The notes: generated by a model from the sequence alone, not told the origin. Shown: positions 23,944-33,290, numbered from the stretch's first letter. The stretch: 45,574 nt of DNA from Bacillota bacterium (GCA_021821465.1 JAKACM010000030.1:1-45574); one strand, 5' to 3'. Program-made: numbers and translations.

Positions 23944-26577
23944 TTAGGATATCAAAGCGTCTTTGCCATGCCCCGTTAAGACCTCGATGACGGCTTTTTT
24001 AGCCGTGGGGTAGCTTTCAAGCAAGATCACCACCAAGGACGACGGGGGAGCCGTGGCAATCCCCTGAGATATGGCTTCGGCTTCCGGGAGAATAACACGT
24101 ATCTGCTCCGGCTTGAAGCCGGCCTGACATAAAGTGTCCTCAATCAATTTTGCTGTCTCACCCGGCATTCTCCCTCTGAGATCCCGATCCTCTCGCACCA
24201 CAATATCATCGGAAAACGCCATGGCTTGATGAATTGAGCGGATCAGATCCTCATCCCGGCGATCACCCGGCAGACCCAACACACTCCGAACATGGCGGTA
24301 CCCCAGTTGTGATACAACATTTCCCAAGGCCTCCAGAGCCGGGGCATTGTGCGCATAATCCAAGAGAATGTCCACTTGGGTGCCGTGAATCATCTCTAAG
24401 CGTCCAGGGTTGGCTTTGCAGTCCAAGTTGAAGTGCCCGAGACTTTTTCCCACAAAGGCCGGGTCCAGTCCCATGGCGATCGCCGCCGCTGCACTCGCCA
24501 TCGCATTCTTGACATTAATGTCTGCCCTCCCCTGCCAACCGGCAGGCAAGGCTCTGGCTCCGATAATTCTTTTGCCTGCATGCTTGTCCCGGTAGGTGAT
24601 ATATCCCTGTCGTAACACGACGGCCGTCTGGCCTTTCGCCAATTCTCCTTCGAGAAAGGCGTTGTCTTTTTGGGTCGAAAACCAGATGATACGGCCTTTG
24701 GTGCGCTGGGCCATAGAAATGACGTAGGGGTCATCCGCATTGAGAACCGAAACGCCCTCTGCCCGCACCACATCGACCAAAAGTGCCTTAAGGTGGGTTA
24801 AATCTTCCAAAGTCTCGATCCCGTCTTGCCCCAAATGATCCTCCCCTATATTGGTCACCAAAGCCACATCAAGATCGGAAAAACCTAACCCGTGTCGGGC
24901 CATGCCTCCTCTTGCCGTTTCCAGTATGGCCACTTCTACACTGGGGTCGCCCAGAACCACTTGTGCAGCCCAGGGTCCCGTCAAATCGCCTTCCTCCACC
25001 ATTTGGCCGCCTATGGCAATTCCGTCGGTGGAACTCATTCCTACACAACGTCCCGTCTCTTGCCAAATATGAGCCAGCATGCGGCTTACAGTGGTTTTTC
25101 CGTTGGTACCTGTAATGCCGCAAACCGGAATCCGTCCTGTGTGTTTCGGAAAGAGTTCCTCGACAATCATCTCACCTACGGGTCTTGAGGGTCCCTTTGA
25201 GGGCGAAGTGTGCATACGCAATCCCGGCGAAGCATTCACTTCAATGACCGCTCCCCCGGACTGCTTCAAAGATTGACTCAAAGACGGTGTGACAATATCA
25301 ATGCCGGCAATGTCCAGATCGATAAGTTTGGCTACTCGAACCATCTCGGAGCAAAGATCGGGAGACATTTTCTCCGTGACGTCTTCGGCTTCGCCTCCCG
25401 ATGAGAGATTGCAACTCTCCCGCAACCAAACCGTTTCTCCCTGATTGGGAACCGTGTCAGGCCCTTTGTGCTCGCGTTCCAAAGCCATAAGCAGCCCCTC
25501 GTCTCGCTCAATCGGGCTCAGCGGCAGGCTATGGTGCAATCCCCTTTTAGGATTTCGATTTTCGTCGGTGATCAATTCATCAATGCTATGTATTCCATCT
25601 CCGACAACCCTAGGGGGCATTCTGAGGCTTGCCGCAGCGACTTTGCCTCCCACCACCAAAATGCGATAGGAATGGCCCATGATTTGTTCCTGCACGATGA
25701 TTCCCCCGTTGCCCCGATGTTTCCAAGCCCAGTCAAAAGCGCGCAATAACTGGTGAGATGTCTCCACGTGCACCGTCACACCTTCCCCTTGGTGTCCTGT
25801 TTGTGGCTTAATCACCACCGGAAATCCCAGATCTTGGGCCGCTTGCAGAGCCTCATAAGGAGAATTTGCCATGTGGCTTCTCGGTACTCGAATGGCATTT
25901 TCCGCCAGGAAATTTTGGGTTAGAATTTTGTCCTGGCAAATATCGGCAGCAATAAGTGAGGTTTCGTTGGTGGTAGCGGCCCAGATGTGTTTTTGATGAA
26001 TACCCTGGCCCAAGCGCACCAAACTCCCCTCGGTTATCCGCCACACAGGGATATCTCGCGCTTGGGCCGCTTCAATGATGGCGCGGGTTGAAGGTCCCAA
26101 ATGCTGATCACGAATAATGTGGAGGACATCTTGCCTCCACTTGGCCGGATTCGTCTCAGTTTGCCCGTCCCATAATGCTTCAACCCATTCGATAGCCCTA
26201 TGAAGGGCTGCTTCCCCACCGATTCGAGTCTCGCTTTCAAACACAATCAAAACATCTTCCGTCCCGGCAATCTCCCGGGTTTTGCCATAATGACCGTCTT
26301 CTCCCGACAAATACAACAGTTCCAAAGCGACATGCTCAATGACGTGCCCCAAATAGGTTCCTTCTTTAAGCCGTTTCACAAAGCCTCCCGGGTGCCCCAG
26401 AGAACAGACATGTTGCGTGAGATTGGGGAAATCATCCAACAAACGACGGGAGAATTCCGGACATTGCCCCGTGTGCATAAACCTGTAAGACCCCAAATAG
26501 ACATCGGCTTCCAATGCACTGCCAAAGGCATAGCGATTGGGTCCCGGATAAAAATAACTGGAACGCACTTCAATCAT
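23944..26577 (-). CDS. cphA: Cyanophycin synthetase
   Basis: CphA builds cyanophycin, a poly-Asp backbone with Arg side chains, from Asp, Arg and ATP. The 877-residue product has three parts. An N-terminal family domain covers about 1-160. An ATP-grasp domain covers about 200-475, with GFPVVIKPQTGHQGEGVTV and the metal site VIEVNASPGLRMH. A Mur-ligase-like domain starts at the P-loop GITGTNGKTT (487-496) and continues through TNIGEDHLG and DYAHNAP. The length equals that of cyanobacterial enzymes. The ATG at 26577 overlaps the end of cphB by eight bases. The longer frame to 26706 only overlaps cphB and is not used. Confidence 0.95.
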   Translation of the reverse strand: MIEVRSSYFYPGPNRYAFGSALEADVYLGSYRFMHTGQCPEFSRRLLDDFPNLTQHVCSLGHPGGFVKRLKEGTYLGHVIEHVALELLYLSGEDGHYGKTREIAGTEDVLIVFESETRIGGEAALHRAIEWVEALWDGQTETNPAKWRQDVLHIIRDQHLGPSTRAIIEAAQARDIPVWRITEGSLVRLGQGIHQKHIWAATTNETSLIAADICQDKILTQNFLAENAIRVPRSHMANSPYEALQAAQDLGFPVVIKPQTGHQGEGVTVHVETSHQLLRAFDWAWKHRGNGGIIVQEQIMGHSYRILVVGGKVAAASLRMPPRVVGDGIHSIDELITDENRNPKRGLHHSLPLSPIERDEGLLMALEREHKGPDTVPNQGETVWLRESCNLSSGGEAEDVTEKMSPDLCSEMVRVAKLIDLDIAGIDIVTPSLSQSLKQSGGAVIEVNASPGLRMHTSPSKGPSRPVGEMIVEELFPKHTGRIPVCGITGTNGKTTVSRMLAHIWQETGRCVGMSSTDGIAIGGQMVEEGDLTGPWAAQVVLGDPSVEVAILETARGGMARHGLGFSDLDVALVTNIGEDHLGQDGIETLEDLTHLKALLVDVVRAEGVSVLNADDPYVISMAQRTKGRIIWFSTQKDNAFLEGELAKGQTAVVLRQGYITYRDKHAGKRIIGARALPAGWQGRADINVKNAMASAAAAIAMGLDPAFVGKSLGHFNLDCKANPGRLEMIHGTQVDILLDYAHNAPALEALGNVVSQLGYRHVRSVLGLPGDRRDEDLIRSIHQAMAFSDDIVVREDRDLRGRMPGETAKLIEDTLCQAGFKPEQIRVILPEAEAISQGIATAPPSSLVVILLESYPTAKKAVIEVLTGHGKDALIS

Positions 26578-27394
26578 CGTGAACGGTTTCCTCCTTGATG
26601 CGAATAGGTTTCCTTGTTCCAAGATGAAATCCACAGCCCCGAGACAAAACATGCAGACTGACATTGAAAAGCGCCAAGGGTTCTTTCGGCCCGCTCTCGG
26701 CCGCATTGGTTTCGGTAATACTCCAACCGTCTACTAAACTCACCGTCTGAGATCCCCAGACTTCCAGCCAATCTTGGTCTCGATCGACGTAAATGGCTGT
26801 GTCTTGGTCAATGCCTACACCCAACACGGCCGGATTTTGAGCCAAGGCTGCGAGCAGGCGCCCTAAGCGGCCTCTCTGCGTAAAATGCTGATCGATTACC
26901 GCATTGGGCCACAATCCCAACCCCGGCGCCAACCGAACCCCTTGCCGAGTGGGAATGTCTTCAGGATCCCCTTCCACAATCATTGTGGCGGACATCATGG
27001 CCGCCCCGGCGGACGTACCGGCCACAATGAGTCCCTGATGACATGCCTGGTTCAGAGCTTGATTAAACAGGGTGCCCCCCAAAAGGCTGGTAATGCGCAA
27101 CTGTTTGCCTCCCACGAAAAAGAGTGCACCGAAAGCCGTGAGTTGATTCAACCACCGGGGACTATTGGCTTCCTGACGCGATTGAATAGTAAGAGGCTGA
27201 ACTTCTTCGATGCCTAATTGAGTAAAAGCCTGGTGATAGGTCCGCAGGGCCTGATGTTCCTGAAGAGATGCCGTGGTGACAATACCGATGCAGTTCCGAC
27301 GGCTTGTATTATGAACAAGACGTACTAAATGCAACAGAATATCGGGGGTGTGAATCTTGTCTTCTTTCCCACCAATAATCAGAAGCGGTCCTAT
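26570..27394 (-). CDS. cphB: Cyanophycinase, apparently starting at an AUA codon
   Basis: CphB is a peptidase of family S51 that cuts cyanophycin to beta-Asp-Arg dipeptides. The nucleophile Ser128 lies in GTSAGAAMMS. Family-typical N-terminal residues GPLLIIGGKEDK are encoded upstream of the first conventional start (TTG 27334). Tracing that frame back, the only sensible start is ATA at 27392-27394, with AGGAGG at 27403-27408, eight bases away. This gives 274 residues, in line with the family. An in-frame stop lies at 27410-27412, so no ATG, GTG or TTG is available. The gene overlaps cphA and lies downstream of the veg terminator. Confidence 0.9.
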   Translation of the reverse strand: MGPLLIIGGKEDKIHTPDILLHLVRLVHNTSRRNCIGIVTTASLQEHQALRTYHQAFTQLGIEEVQPLTIQSRQEANSPRWLNQLTAFGALFFVGGKQLRITSLLGGTLFNQALNQACHQGLIVAGTSAGAAMMSATMIVEGDPEDIPTRQGVRLAPGLGLWPNAVIDQHFTQRGRLGRLLAALAQNPAVLGVGIDQDTAIYVDRDQDWLEVWGSQTVSLVDGWSITETNAAESGPKEPLALFNVSLHVLSRGCGFHLGTRKPIRIKEETVHDD

Positions 27395-27443
27395 GGCTGT
27401 ATCCTCCTGTCATTGATGCCGGCGATCTTAAAGAACACACGGC

Positions 27444-27473
27444 AAAAAAGAAAAGAACGCCTCATGGCGTTCT
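27444..27473 (-). terminator. Intrinsic terminator of veg
   Basis: On the minus strand an 8-bp stem AGAACGCC/GGCGTTCT with an ATGA loop is followed by TTTCTTTTTT. It lies about 60 bases after the veg stop and before cphB. Confidence 0.9.
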
Positions 27474-27535
27474 CAGTGTGTTCGGACTCGAATTCTTTTA
27501 TACCAAAGATACAACTATTTTCTCTACCGGGTTCG

Positions 27536-27799
27536 CTAATTCGACAGAGATTCAGGAAGGATAAGCTCAACCGTTTCAGTCAGCACGTCTGTGTATGAGT
27601 ACGAGACGCGACGTTCGCTTCTTTCGGAAAGATGTTCTTCTTCGATTTTAACCACAAAAATATGGGGATACGTTTTTTCCAAAATCCCCTCTTTTTCGTC
27701 AATCTTTTTTCGGCCTTTATTGGCTTTCAGTCGAATTTTCTCTCCGACGTGGGATTCGAGTTCTTTTTTTATGTCCTCGAGAACGCTCTTAGCGGCCAC
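27536..27799 (-). CDS. veg: Veg protein
   Basis: Veg is a small, strongly expressed protein of Firmicutes linked to biofilm regulation in Bacillus. The 87-residue product has the family sequence: VLEDIKKELESHVGEKIRLKANKGRKK then the strand EGILEKTYPHIFVVKIEE and SYSYTDVLTETVEL. The length matches Bacillus Veg (86). The start is GTG 27799 with GAGGAAGG upstream. It is a single-gene unit with a strong promoter and terminator. The molecular activity of Veg is not established; SH3-like nucleic acid binding has been suggested from its fold. Confidence 0.95.
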   Translation of the reverse strand: MAAKSVLEDIKKELESHVGEKIRLKANKGRKKIDEKEGILEKTYPHIFVVKIEEEHLSERSERRVSYSYTDVLTETVELILPESLSN

Positions 27800-27840
27800 A
27801 CGCTCACTTCCTTCCTCTACTGATGAAGGGCAACAACTTT

Positions 27841-27869
27841 AGATTAGCATTCATTTCTATTACTGTCAA
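27841..27869 (-). promoter_or_regulatory. Sigma-A promoter of veg
   Basis: On the minus strand TTGACA (27864-27869), a 17-base spacer, and TAATCT (27841-27846) preceded by TGC (extended -10). It is close to consensus, as expected for veg, one of the strongest promoters in Bacillus. The leader is about 35 bases. Confidence 0.8.
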
Positions 27870-28090
27870 GCTAAAGACAATTATTCTACCAAGTCTATGG
27901 AGATTTGGTCAATAGTATTTTTGGCCTGTCGGCAAAATGAAAACAATTGAGCCGCTTATGTCATCCCGAGTGGCCGTTTCCATTCGACAAATTTCACGCA
28001 TTATGCAAAGTTGTTGAGAGAAGATCGTGCCCCTTTAATGGTTAATGGGTTCTGCATGAGATGTTACGAAAGACCCCGATTCGATCGACC

Positions 28091-28561
28091 CTATTTCGTG
28101 TATTTGTCGGCCACTTTGGAAGCTCCAAAGGAAAATGGCTTAATGGCGGCATGATATCCGCTTCCTGTCACCATACCGACAATTTCGCGAATCAAGTCTT
28201 TGGTTTCGCCTTGCTGACCGACATCAATATGAATTTCTACATCGAGATCGGGATGCCCCGACTTTTGCAGCAAGTCCGTGAGTTGTGCGGCAACATTGAG
28301 GCTCAGGGAGGTTTCATACATAATTTTTTGTCGCAAGCTTTTTATCGCCCGGCGTTGAGACTTTGAAAAGAAGTACCGTCCTCCTTTACCCAGTCGGTGA
28401 ATCACCACCGCAGTCACAAAAATCGTGGAATGACGGGTATGGGAATCGGATCCAATAATCAATTTGTAGCGCGCGTTCGGCGATTCCGAGATATATCCCA
28501 GGATTTCACCGAACATACTCTCCAGGGATAACCGCCCCTTGGAAGGGCTTTCGAAAAGCAT
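28091..28561 (-). CDS. YkuK-like RNase H-fold protein (DUF458 family)
   Basis: This is a 156-residue protein of the YkuK/DUF458 family, predicted to have an RNase H-like fold. The first acidic metal-ligand pattern is KLIIGSDSHT, followed by strands FVTAVVIHR and VEIHIDVGQQGETKDLI. A nuclease role is plausible from the fold but has not been shown for this family. The ATG at 28561 has GAGG upstream. It lies six bases after rsmA, so it is probably in the same transcript. In Bacillus yabG stands here instead. Confidence 0.82.
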   Translation of the reverse strand: MLFESPSKGRLSLESMFGEILGYISESPNARYKLIIGSDSHTRHSTIFVTAVVIHRLGKGGRYFFSKSQRRAIKSLRQKIMYETSLSLNVAAQLTDLLQKSGHPDLDVEIHIDVGQQGETKDLIREIVGMVTGSGYHAAIKPFSFGASKVADKYTK

Positions 28562-28567
28562 GACCCA

Positions 28568-29434
28568 TCACCTCATCTTTGTCGCTACTATTGTCGCCAA
28601 CCGAATCCAGTCCGCCCACGACAATGCCTCTGCGCGTTTGAGGGGATCAAGTCCTCCTTCAATCAGAATTTGCTCCCATTTTCCGGCGCTCCACATCGAT
28701 CCCGGAGCTTTGGACAACGATTGGCGGATCATCTTGCGCCGGTGCGAGAACGCCGCATGCACACTCCACTTAAATGCTTCAAACGGCACGGCCGGCGAGG
28801 GTATTCGTGTTAATTGTATCACAAATGAATCAACTTTCGGAGAGGGATAAAATGCGTGCCGGGACACGGCCTTTAACCCTTTCACATCGGCCGCGTAGCG
28901 TAATAAAACGCTTAAAGCCGATGTGTCCCTGTTTCCCGGTTCTGCCAAGAGTCGTTCTGCCACTTCCTTTTGCACCATAAACACGGCAGCCGACCATGAC
29001 CGGGTATCCTCAAGCAGCCTGAATAAAATGGGTGAGGTCATAGAATAAGGGAGGTTGCCGCAAATAGTCCACGGTCCTCCCTTATCATTGGCCATCTCTT
29101 GCCAAGACACGTTCAGAGCATCTGCTTCCACAATTTCCAGCGATTGAGGATAATGCGTGAGCAAGGAGCTTGAAAGCCAGCGAGACCACGTGGAATCGAT
29201 TTCAATGGCAACCACTTCCAATCCCCGTTCCAATAAACTTCCGGTCAAACCCCCGGGACCCGCACCAATTTCCAAAACCCACACCGGATTCGTTTCCTTG
29301 ATTGCTCGGGCAATCTCTTCAAATTCCTTGGGGTCAATTAGAAAATTCTGACCCAGCCGTTTGTTTGGGCGGCCGCCCACTTTGGCCAGTACTTGTTGAA
29401 GCCCGGATATTGTTCTGGGATCAGCCCAATCCAC
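28568..29434 (-). CDS. rsmA: 16S rRNA dimethyladenosine transferase RsmA/KsgA
   Basis: It dimethylates two adjacent adenines in the 3' end hairpin of 16S rRNA using SAM. The 288-residue product has the family starting motif RLGQNFLIDPKEF, the SAM site VLEIGAGPGGLTGSLLE, the catalytic NLPYSMTSPILF, and the C-terminal helical domain with AAFSHRRKMIRQSL. The start is GTG 29434 with a weak ribosome site. It follows the G5/3D-domain gene after 23 bases; the rnmV gene that precedes it in Bacillus is missing. Confidence 0.95.
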   Translation of the reverse strand: MDWADPRTISGLQQVLAKVGGRPNKRLGQNFLIDPKEFEEIARAIKETNPVWVLEIGAGPGGLTGSLLERGLEVVAIEIDSTWSRWLSSSLLTHYPQSLEIVEADALNVSWQEMANDKGGPWTICGNLPYSMTSPILFRLLEDTRSWSAAVFMVQKEVAERLLAEPGNRDTSALSVLLRYAADVKGLKAVSRHAFYPSPKVDSFVIQLTRIPSPAVPFEAFKWSVHAAFSHRRKMIRQSLSKAPGSMWSAGKWEQILIEGGLDPLKRAEALSWADWIRLATIVATKMR

Positions 29435-29457
29435 TGTTTATTTTGCACCATCCTTGA

Positions 29458-30441
29458 TCAGTTTCCCAAGATATAAACTTCCAAGGGACGTACTCCCCAA
29501 TTTATGGCCTGACTCTGGTTATTGAAACACAAGTCGATACGATCTCCAATGATGGCGGAGCCGGTGTCCTGAGCCACGGCATATCCGTACCCAGGAACAT
29601 AAAGGTGCGTGCCCAAAGGAATGATTGCGGGATCCACGGCCACAACGCCATAATGGGCAGGTGTGCCGGAGGCTGTCAGTCCCGTGGACCACGACGGATT
29701 GGGCCAATAGCCGGTACTGACCATGTAAAGCCGACGCTCAATAGGCATTGCTTGGCCGTCTACCGTGGCGGCTGGAGCCGTGCCATAAGCGATCACTTCG
29801 GGGGAGGGAGGTTTCATCACTTTCTTGGCTACGATTTTGTGGCTCAAGGGGGATCCATTTTGTACAAGATATTGAATGGTGGTTGACTCCACACCCTGTC
29901 TGCCATGTTGCAGAACTTGTCGGCGTCCTTTGACCAGTCGTGGATCGGGACGATAAGTCACGGCAAACGGAAGGCTTGACGTCACAGATTTTTTCGTCAG
30001 CCATTGCCGAATAACATCTACCGTACTTCCGGTGCTAATAGCGGCTGTCAGCGGCGGTCTTACTTTATCCAAGGGGGCTAACTTGATGCCCAGGGCAGAA
30101 AGAATACTGCCGACGTGATATTCCGTAGTCCAATATTTGAAATGACGGTGAGCGGTTCGTACCCAGATAGGAACGGCCTCGCGCACCAAGATAATGGTGT
30201 TGCCGCTCTTCCTAGTGATACGCACCCGATCCCGTTGGGTTACGGGCACACGAGCCTGAGCCAAAATGTTGCGAACCTTGGTTTTAAATGTCCTGAATCT
30301 CATTGATCGGCTGCCTGTTGGGCTGAAAACATGGATAGTTACCGGACGATATTGTGTGCTAGCCAGCCCCGTGCCAATGGTTGCAGCGGCTAACGCCCCG
30401 AATAACCAAGGACGTACCGCTTTAAACGTCCATTTAGCCAA
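29458..30441 (-). CDS. yabE: Cell-wall protein with DUF348, G5 and 3D domains (YabE/RpfB-like)
   Basis: This is an exported, membrane-anchored or secreted wall hydrolase. An N-terminal signal-anchor covers about 10-30. DUF348 repeats follow at about 35-75 and 95-140, then a G5 domain (about 155-235, with VESTTIQYLVQNGSPLSHK). The C-terminal 3D domain (about 240-327) has the three-Asp pattern VAVDPAIIPLGTHLYVPGYG...AQDTGSAIIGDRIDL, which resembles lytic transglycosylases. The length is 327. The start is TTG 30441 with AGGAGG about eight bases upstream. Its place between tatD and rsmA matches Bacillus yabE. It may help resuscitation or wall turnover. Confidence 0.88.
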   Translation of the reverse strand: MAKWTFKAVRPWLFGALAAATIGTGLASTQYRPVTIHVFSPTGSRSMRFRTFKTKVRNILAQARVPVTQRDRVRITRKSGNTIILVREAVPIWVRTAHRHFKYWTTEYHVGSILSALGIKLAPLDKVRPPLTAAISTGSTVDVIRQWLTKKSVTSSLPFAVTYRPDPRLVKGRRQVLQHGRQGVESTTIQYLVQNGSPLSHKIVAKKVMKPPSPEVIAYGTAPAATVDGQAMPIERRLYMVSTGYWPNPSWSTGLTASGTPAHYGVVAVDPAIIPLGTHLYVPGYGYAVAQDTGSAIIGDRIDLCFNNQSQAINWGVRPLEVYILGN

Positions 30442-30558
30442 AAGCTGTCCTCCTTTATGATTCGTATGTTTTTCTTCGGAACTTAATAAATGGTTTCAAC
30501 GCCACAAGTTCCGTTACCACTCGCCCCCATATCTTCCATAAAATGTCATTCTTGGCCC

Positions 30559-31323
30559 CTAGACGCGAAACACACAATGTATATTCGACGTAGTGTCGTC
30601 AAATACCTGCTTCGTCGAGAAATTTTTTTGCGCTGCCAACACCTCGGCTACCCGAATAACACGCAAAGGTTCATTGCGCTGTCCTCGCCACGGCACAGGA
30701 GAGAGATAAGGAGAATCCGTCTCCACCAAAATTCTGTCCATCGGTGCCCAAGCAGCAATGTCTCTCAGTTCCTGGGCATTCTTGAAGGAAATGGGGCCCG
30801 CAAATGAGAGGTAGAATCCCAAATCCAACAATTTCCTTGCAAATTCCCGGCTCCCGGTAAAACAGTGCAGCACGCCATGAAGGCCGGAAATCTCCTGCAA
30901 AATCGCCAAAGTATCATGCTCCGCCTCACGAGAATGCACCGATACAGGAAGATTCATCGCATGTGCCAATTTGGCCTGAGTCCGGAAAACTTCCTTTTGG
31001 GTTTCTATAGGACTATTCATATAATGATAGTCTAGACCGATTTCTCCGATACCAATCACCACACCCGCTTTTGCCCAATCCTCCAGACGCTCTTTGTCCT
31101 TTTCCGTGAAAGTCTTCGCGTCATGAGGATGAACTCCCGCCAAGGCCCAAACGGCATCATGGCCCTTCGCCAGTTCAATACCTTGGGCCGATGATGTCAT
31201 GTCATAGCCCGGCACGAGAATGCCCAAGCCCTGGACGCGTGCCCGATTGTACACTTCATCCCGATCCGCATCAAAATCCGGATCCTGAAGATGGCAGTGC
31301 GAATCAAATCCCATGACAGTCAT
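30559..31323 (-). CDS. tatD: TatD-family metal-dependent DNase
   Basis: This is a TIM-barrel metallo-hydrolase of the amidohydrolase superfamily with 3'-5' DNase activity in characterised members. Residues: the metal-binding DSHCHLQDPDFD at the N-terminus, GEIGLDYHY, PVSVHSREAE, GVLHCFTGS, and VETDSPYLSPVPWRGQRNEP at the C-terminus. The length of 254 is usual. The start overlaps the metG stop by four bases (ATGA), so it is coupled to metG, the usual order in Firmicutes. Confidence 0.94.
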   Translation of the reverse strand: MTVMGFDSHCHLQDPDFDADRDEVYNRARVQGLGILVPGYDMTSSAQGIELAKGHDAVWALAGVHPHDAKTFTEKDKERLEDWAKAGVVIGIGEIGLDYHYMNSPIETQKEVFRTQAKLAHAMNLPVSVHSREAEHDTLAILQEISGLHGVLHCFTGSREFARKLLDLGFYLSFAGPISFKNAQELRDIAAWAPMDRILVETDSPYLSPVPWRGQRNEPLRVIRVAEVLAAQKNFSTKQVFDDTTSNIHCVFRV

Positions 31324-33290
31324 TTGACTCTGGCTCCTTCCGCCAAGGTCCTGGCCGGAGCAATCAAACTTAATATATCGCCCGCAGATCCGGCCAATAA
31401 CATTCCTTCGCTCATGATGCCCCGCAATTTGACAGGTTTCAAATTCGCCACCAATACCACCTGGTGTCCAACTAATTCTTGGGGTTCATAATGGGCGCGA
31501 ATACCGGAGACAATAATTCTCTCCCTTTCTCCGTCAAATACGGTCAGTTTTAACAAGCGATCTGCGGATGCAATGATCTCAGCCTCACGAATCGTGCCCA
31601 CTCTGAGATCAATTTTCTGAAAGTCTTCGATTCCAATTTCCCCTATTGGCCGCTCCTCTTTGGGATCAGAGGAAGATGTCATGGGTCCCATCGTCTCCCG
31701 TGGATTTCGACCCAGCGTGTTCCGATCTCGAGAATTCTCATTATCTGGCGTGCTTGACTCCTCAATACGTGGAAACAAAGGTTCACCCCTCTCAATTTTT
31801 TCCCCGCCTCGAAGTTGTCCGAACAGGGCTTCCCGGTAAGATCTCACGGGTTCTGTAATCCCCAGCTGATTTCGAATCTTCTCGGGTGTTGTGATGAGAA
31901 AAGGACTGAGTAATACGGAGACAACCCGCAGCGTTTCAGCCAGATTATATAGGACGGTATTCAACTCCGGACGGGATTTGGGGTCTTTCGCCAGTTTCCA
32001 GGGGGAGCGGTCTTCAATATATTTGTTGGCCGCCCGGATCAACCGATAGATCTGGGTAATGGCATCCGAAATGAGAAGACGGTGCATGGCGTTTTTCACG
32101 TCATCATAAACCTGGGCGGCCAAATTAGGCAGTACACAGTCAATGTCCCGACACGGAGCACTCAAGAAAGGAACTTGTCCGTCGGCAAAACGGTTAATCA
32201 TGGCGGTGGTGCGACTCAGCAAATTGCCTAAATCATTGGCCAAATCCACGTTAATCCGCAACCTCAATGACTCTTCCGTATAATTGCCGTCCGAGCCAAA
32301 GGGGACTTCACGCAACAGATAATAACGAATGGCATCCACACCATACTTTTCCACGAGTTCGAGGGGATCCACCGCATTTCCCAAGGACTTGGACATTTTT
32401 GTCTCGCCGATTAAAAGCCATCCATGACCAAAAACGCGTTCCGGCAATTCCAGATTCAAAGCCATTAAAATAATCGGCCAGATGATGGTATGAAAACGCA
32501 CGATCTCTTTGCCTACAAGCTGCACATCAGGTGGCCAGATTCGTTCGAATTGGCCGTTTGGCGAAGAATATCCCGCCGCCGTCAAGTAATTAAGCAAGGC
32601 ATCAAACCACACATAGATCACGTGTTGAGGATCTCCCGGCACCCGAATTCCCCAGCTCAAAGAACTCCGGGAGATAGACAAGTCTTCGAGTCCACTGTCC
32701 AGAAAACTCAACATTTCGTTACGTCGGCTGGGGGGTTGAATAAAATCCGGATGAGCCAGAATATATTCCTTCATGCGTTGTTGATAGCGACCCATAGCAA
32801 AGAAATAGCTTTCTTGGCGCACACGCTCGACCGGACGACCGCAATCGGGACACTTCCCATCCACCAGCTTCGATTCGGTCCAAAAACTCTCATCGGGAAG
32901 GCAGTACCAGCCCTCATATGTGCCTTTATAGATGTCGCCTTGGTCCATCAGCTGCTTAAATACCCGCTGCACCACCTCAATATGGTCGGCATCGGTGGTG
33001 CGAATGAACCGGTCGTAAGAAATCCCTAAAGTCTTCCACAACGGATCTTGAATGAACCCGACAATCTCATCCACAAAATCCTTTGGTGTCCTCAAAGCTT
33101 CGGCAGCTTTTTGCGCAATCTTCTGACCATGCTCGTCACTTCCGGTGACAAACAGCACGTCATCTCCACAAAGTCGATGAAAACGCGCCATGGCGTCTGC
33201 GGCAATGGTTGTATAGGCATGGCCTATATGCAGATTGGCACTCGGATAATAGATCGGCGTGGTTATGTACCACGTCTTATTTTTTTGCAC
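31320..33290 (-). CDS. metG: Methionyl-tRNA synthetase
   Basis: It charges tRNA-Met with methionine. The class I signature is visible: PSANLHIGHAYTT (HIGH) and KMSKSLGN (KMSKS), with a zinc-knuckle (CLPDE...CPDCGRP) in the connective region and the anticodon-binding domain. Residues about 550-656 form the C-terminal EMAP/Trbp111-type tRNA-binding domain. I place the start at GTG 33290: GGGGGGAG lies seven bases upstream and the product then has 656 residues. The longer frame to TTG 33329 has no ribosome site and runs back towards the T-box terminator. Expression is governed by the Met T-box upstream. tatD overlaps the end. Confidence 0.96.
   Translation of the reverse strand: MQKNKTWYITTPIYYPSANLHIGHAYTTIAADAMARFHRLCGDDVLFVTGSDEHGQKIAQKAAEALRTPKDFVDEIVGFIQDPLWKTLGISYDRFIRTTDADHIEVVQRVFKQLMDQGDIYKGTYEGWYCLPDESFWTESKLVDGKCPDCGRPVERVRQESYFFAMGRYQQRMKEYILAHPDFIQPPSRRNEMLSFLDSGLEDLSISRSSLSWGIRVPGDPQHVIYVWFDALLNYLTAAGYSSPNGQFERIWPPDVQLVGKEIVRFHTIIWPIILMALNLELPERVFGHGWLLIGETKMSKSLGNAVDPLELVEKYGVDAIRYYLLREVPFGSDGNYTEESLRLRINVDLANDLGNLLSRTTAMINRFADGQVPFLSAPCRDIDCVLPNLAAQVYDDVKNAMHRLLISDAITQIYRLIRAANKYIEDRSPWKLAKDPKSRPELNTVLYNLAETLRVVSVLLSPFLITTPEKIRNQLGITEPVRSYREALFGQLRGGEKIERGEPLFPRIEESSTPDNENSRDRNTLGRNPRETMGPMTSSSDPKEERPIGEIGIEDFQKIDLRVGTIREAEIIASADRLLKLTVFDGERERIIVSGIRAHYEPQELVGHQVVLVANLKPVKLRGIMSEGMLLAGSAGDILSLIAPARTLAEGARVK

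Noticed and set aside
32490..33029. 179-codon plus-strand frame inside metG
   Set aside because: Antisense to conserved MetG sequence; no start signal and no recognisable domain.
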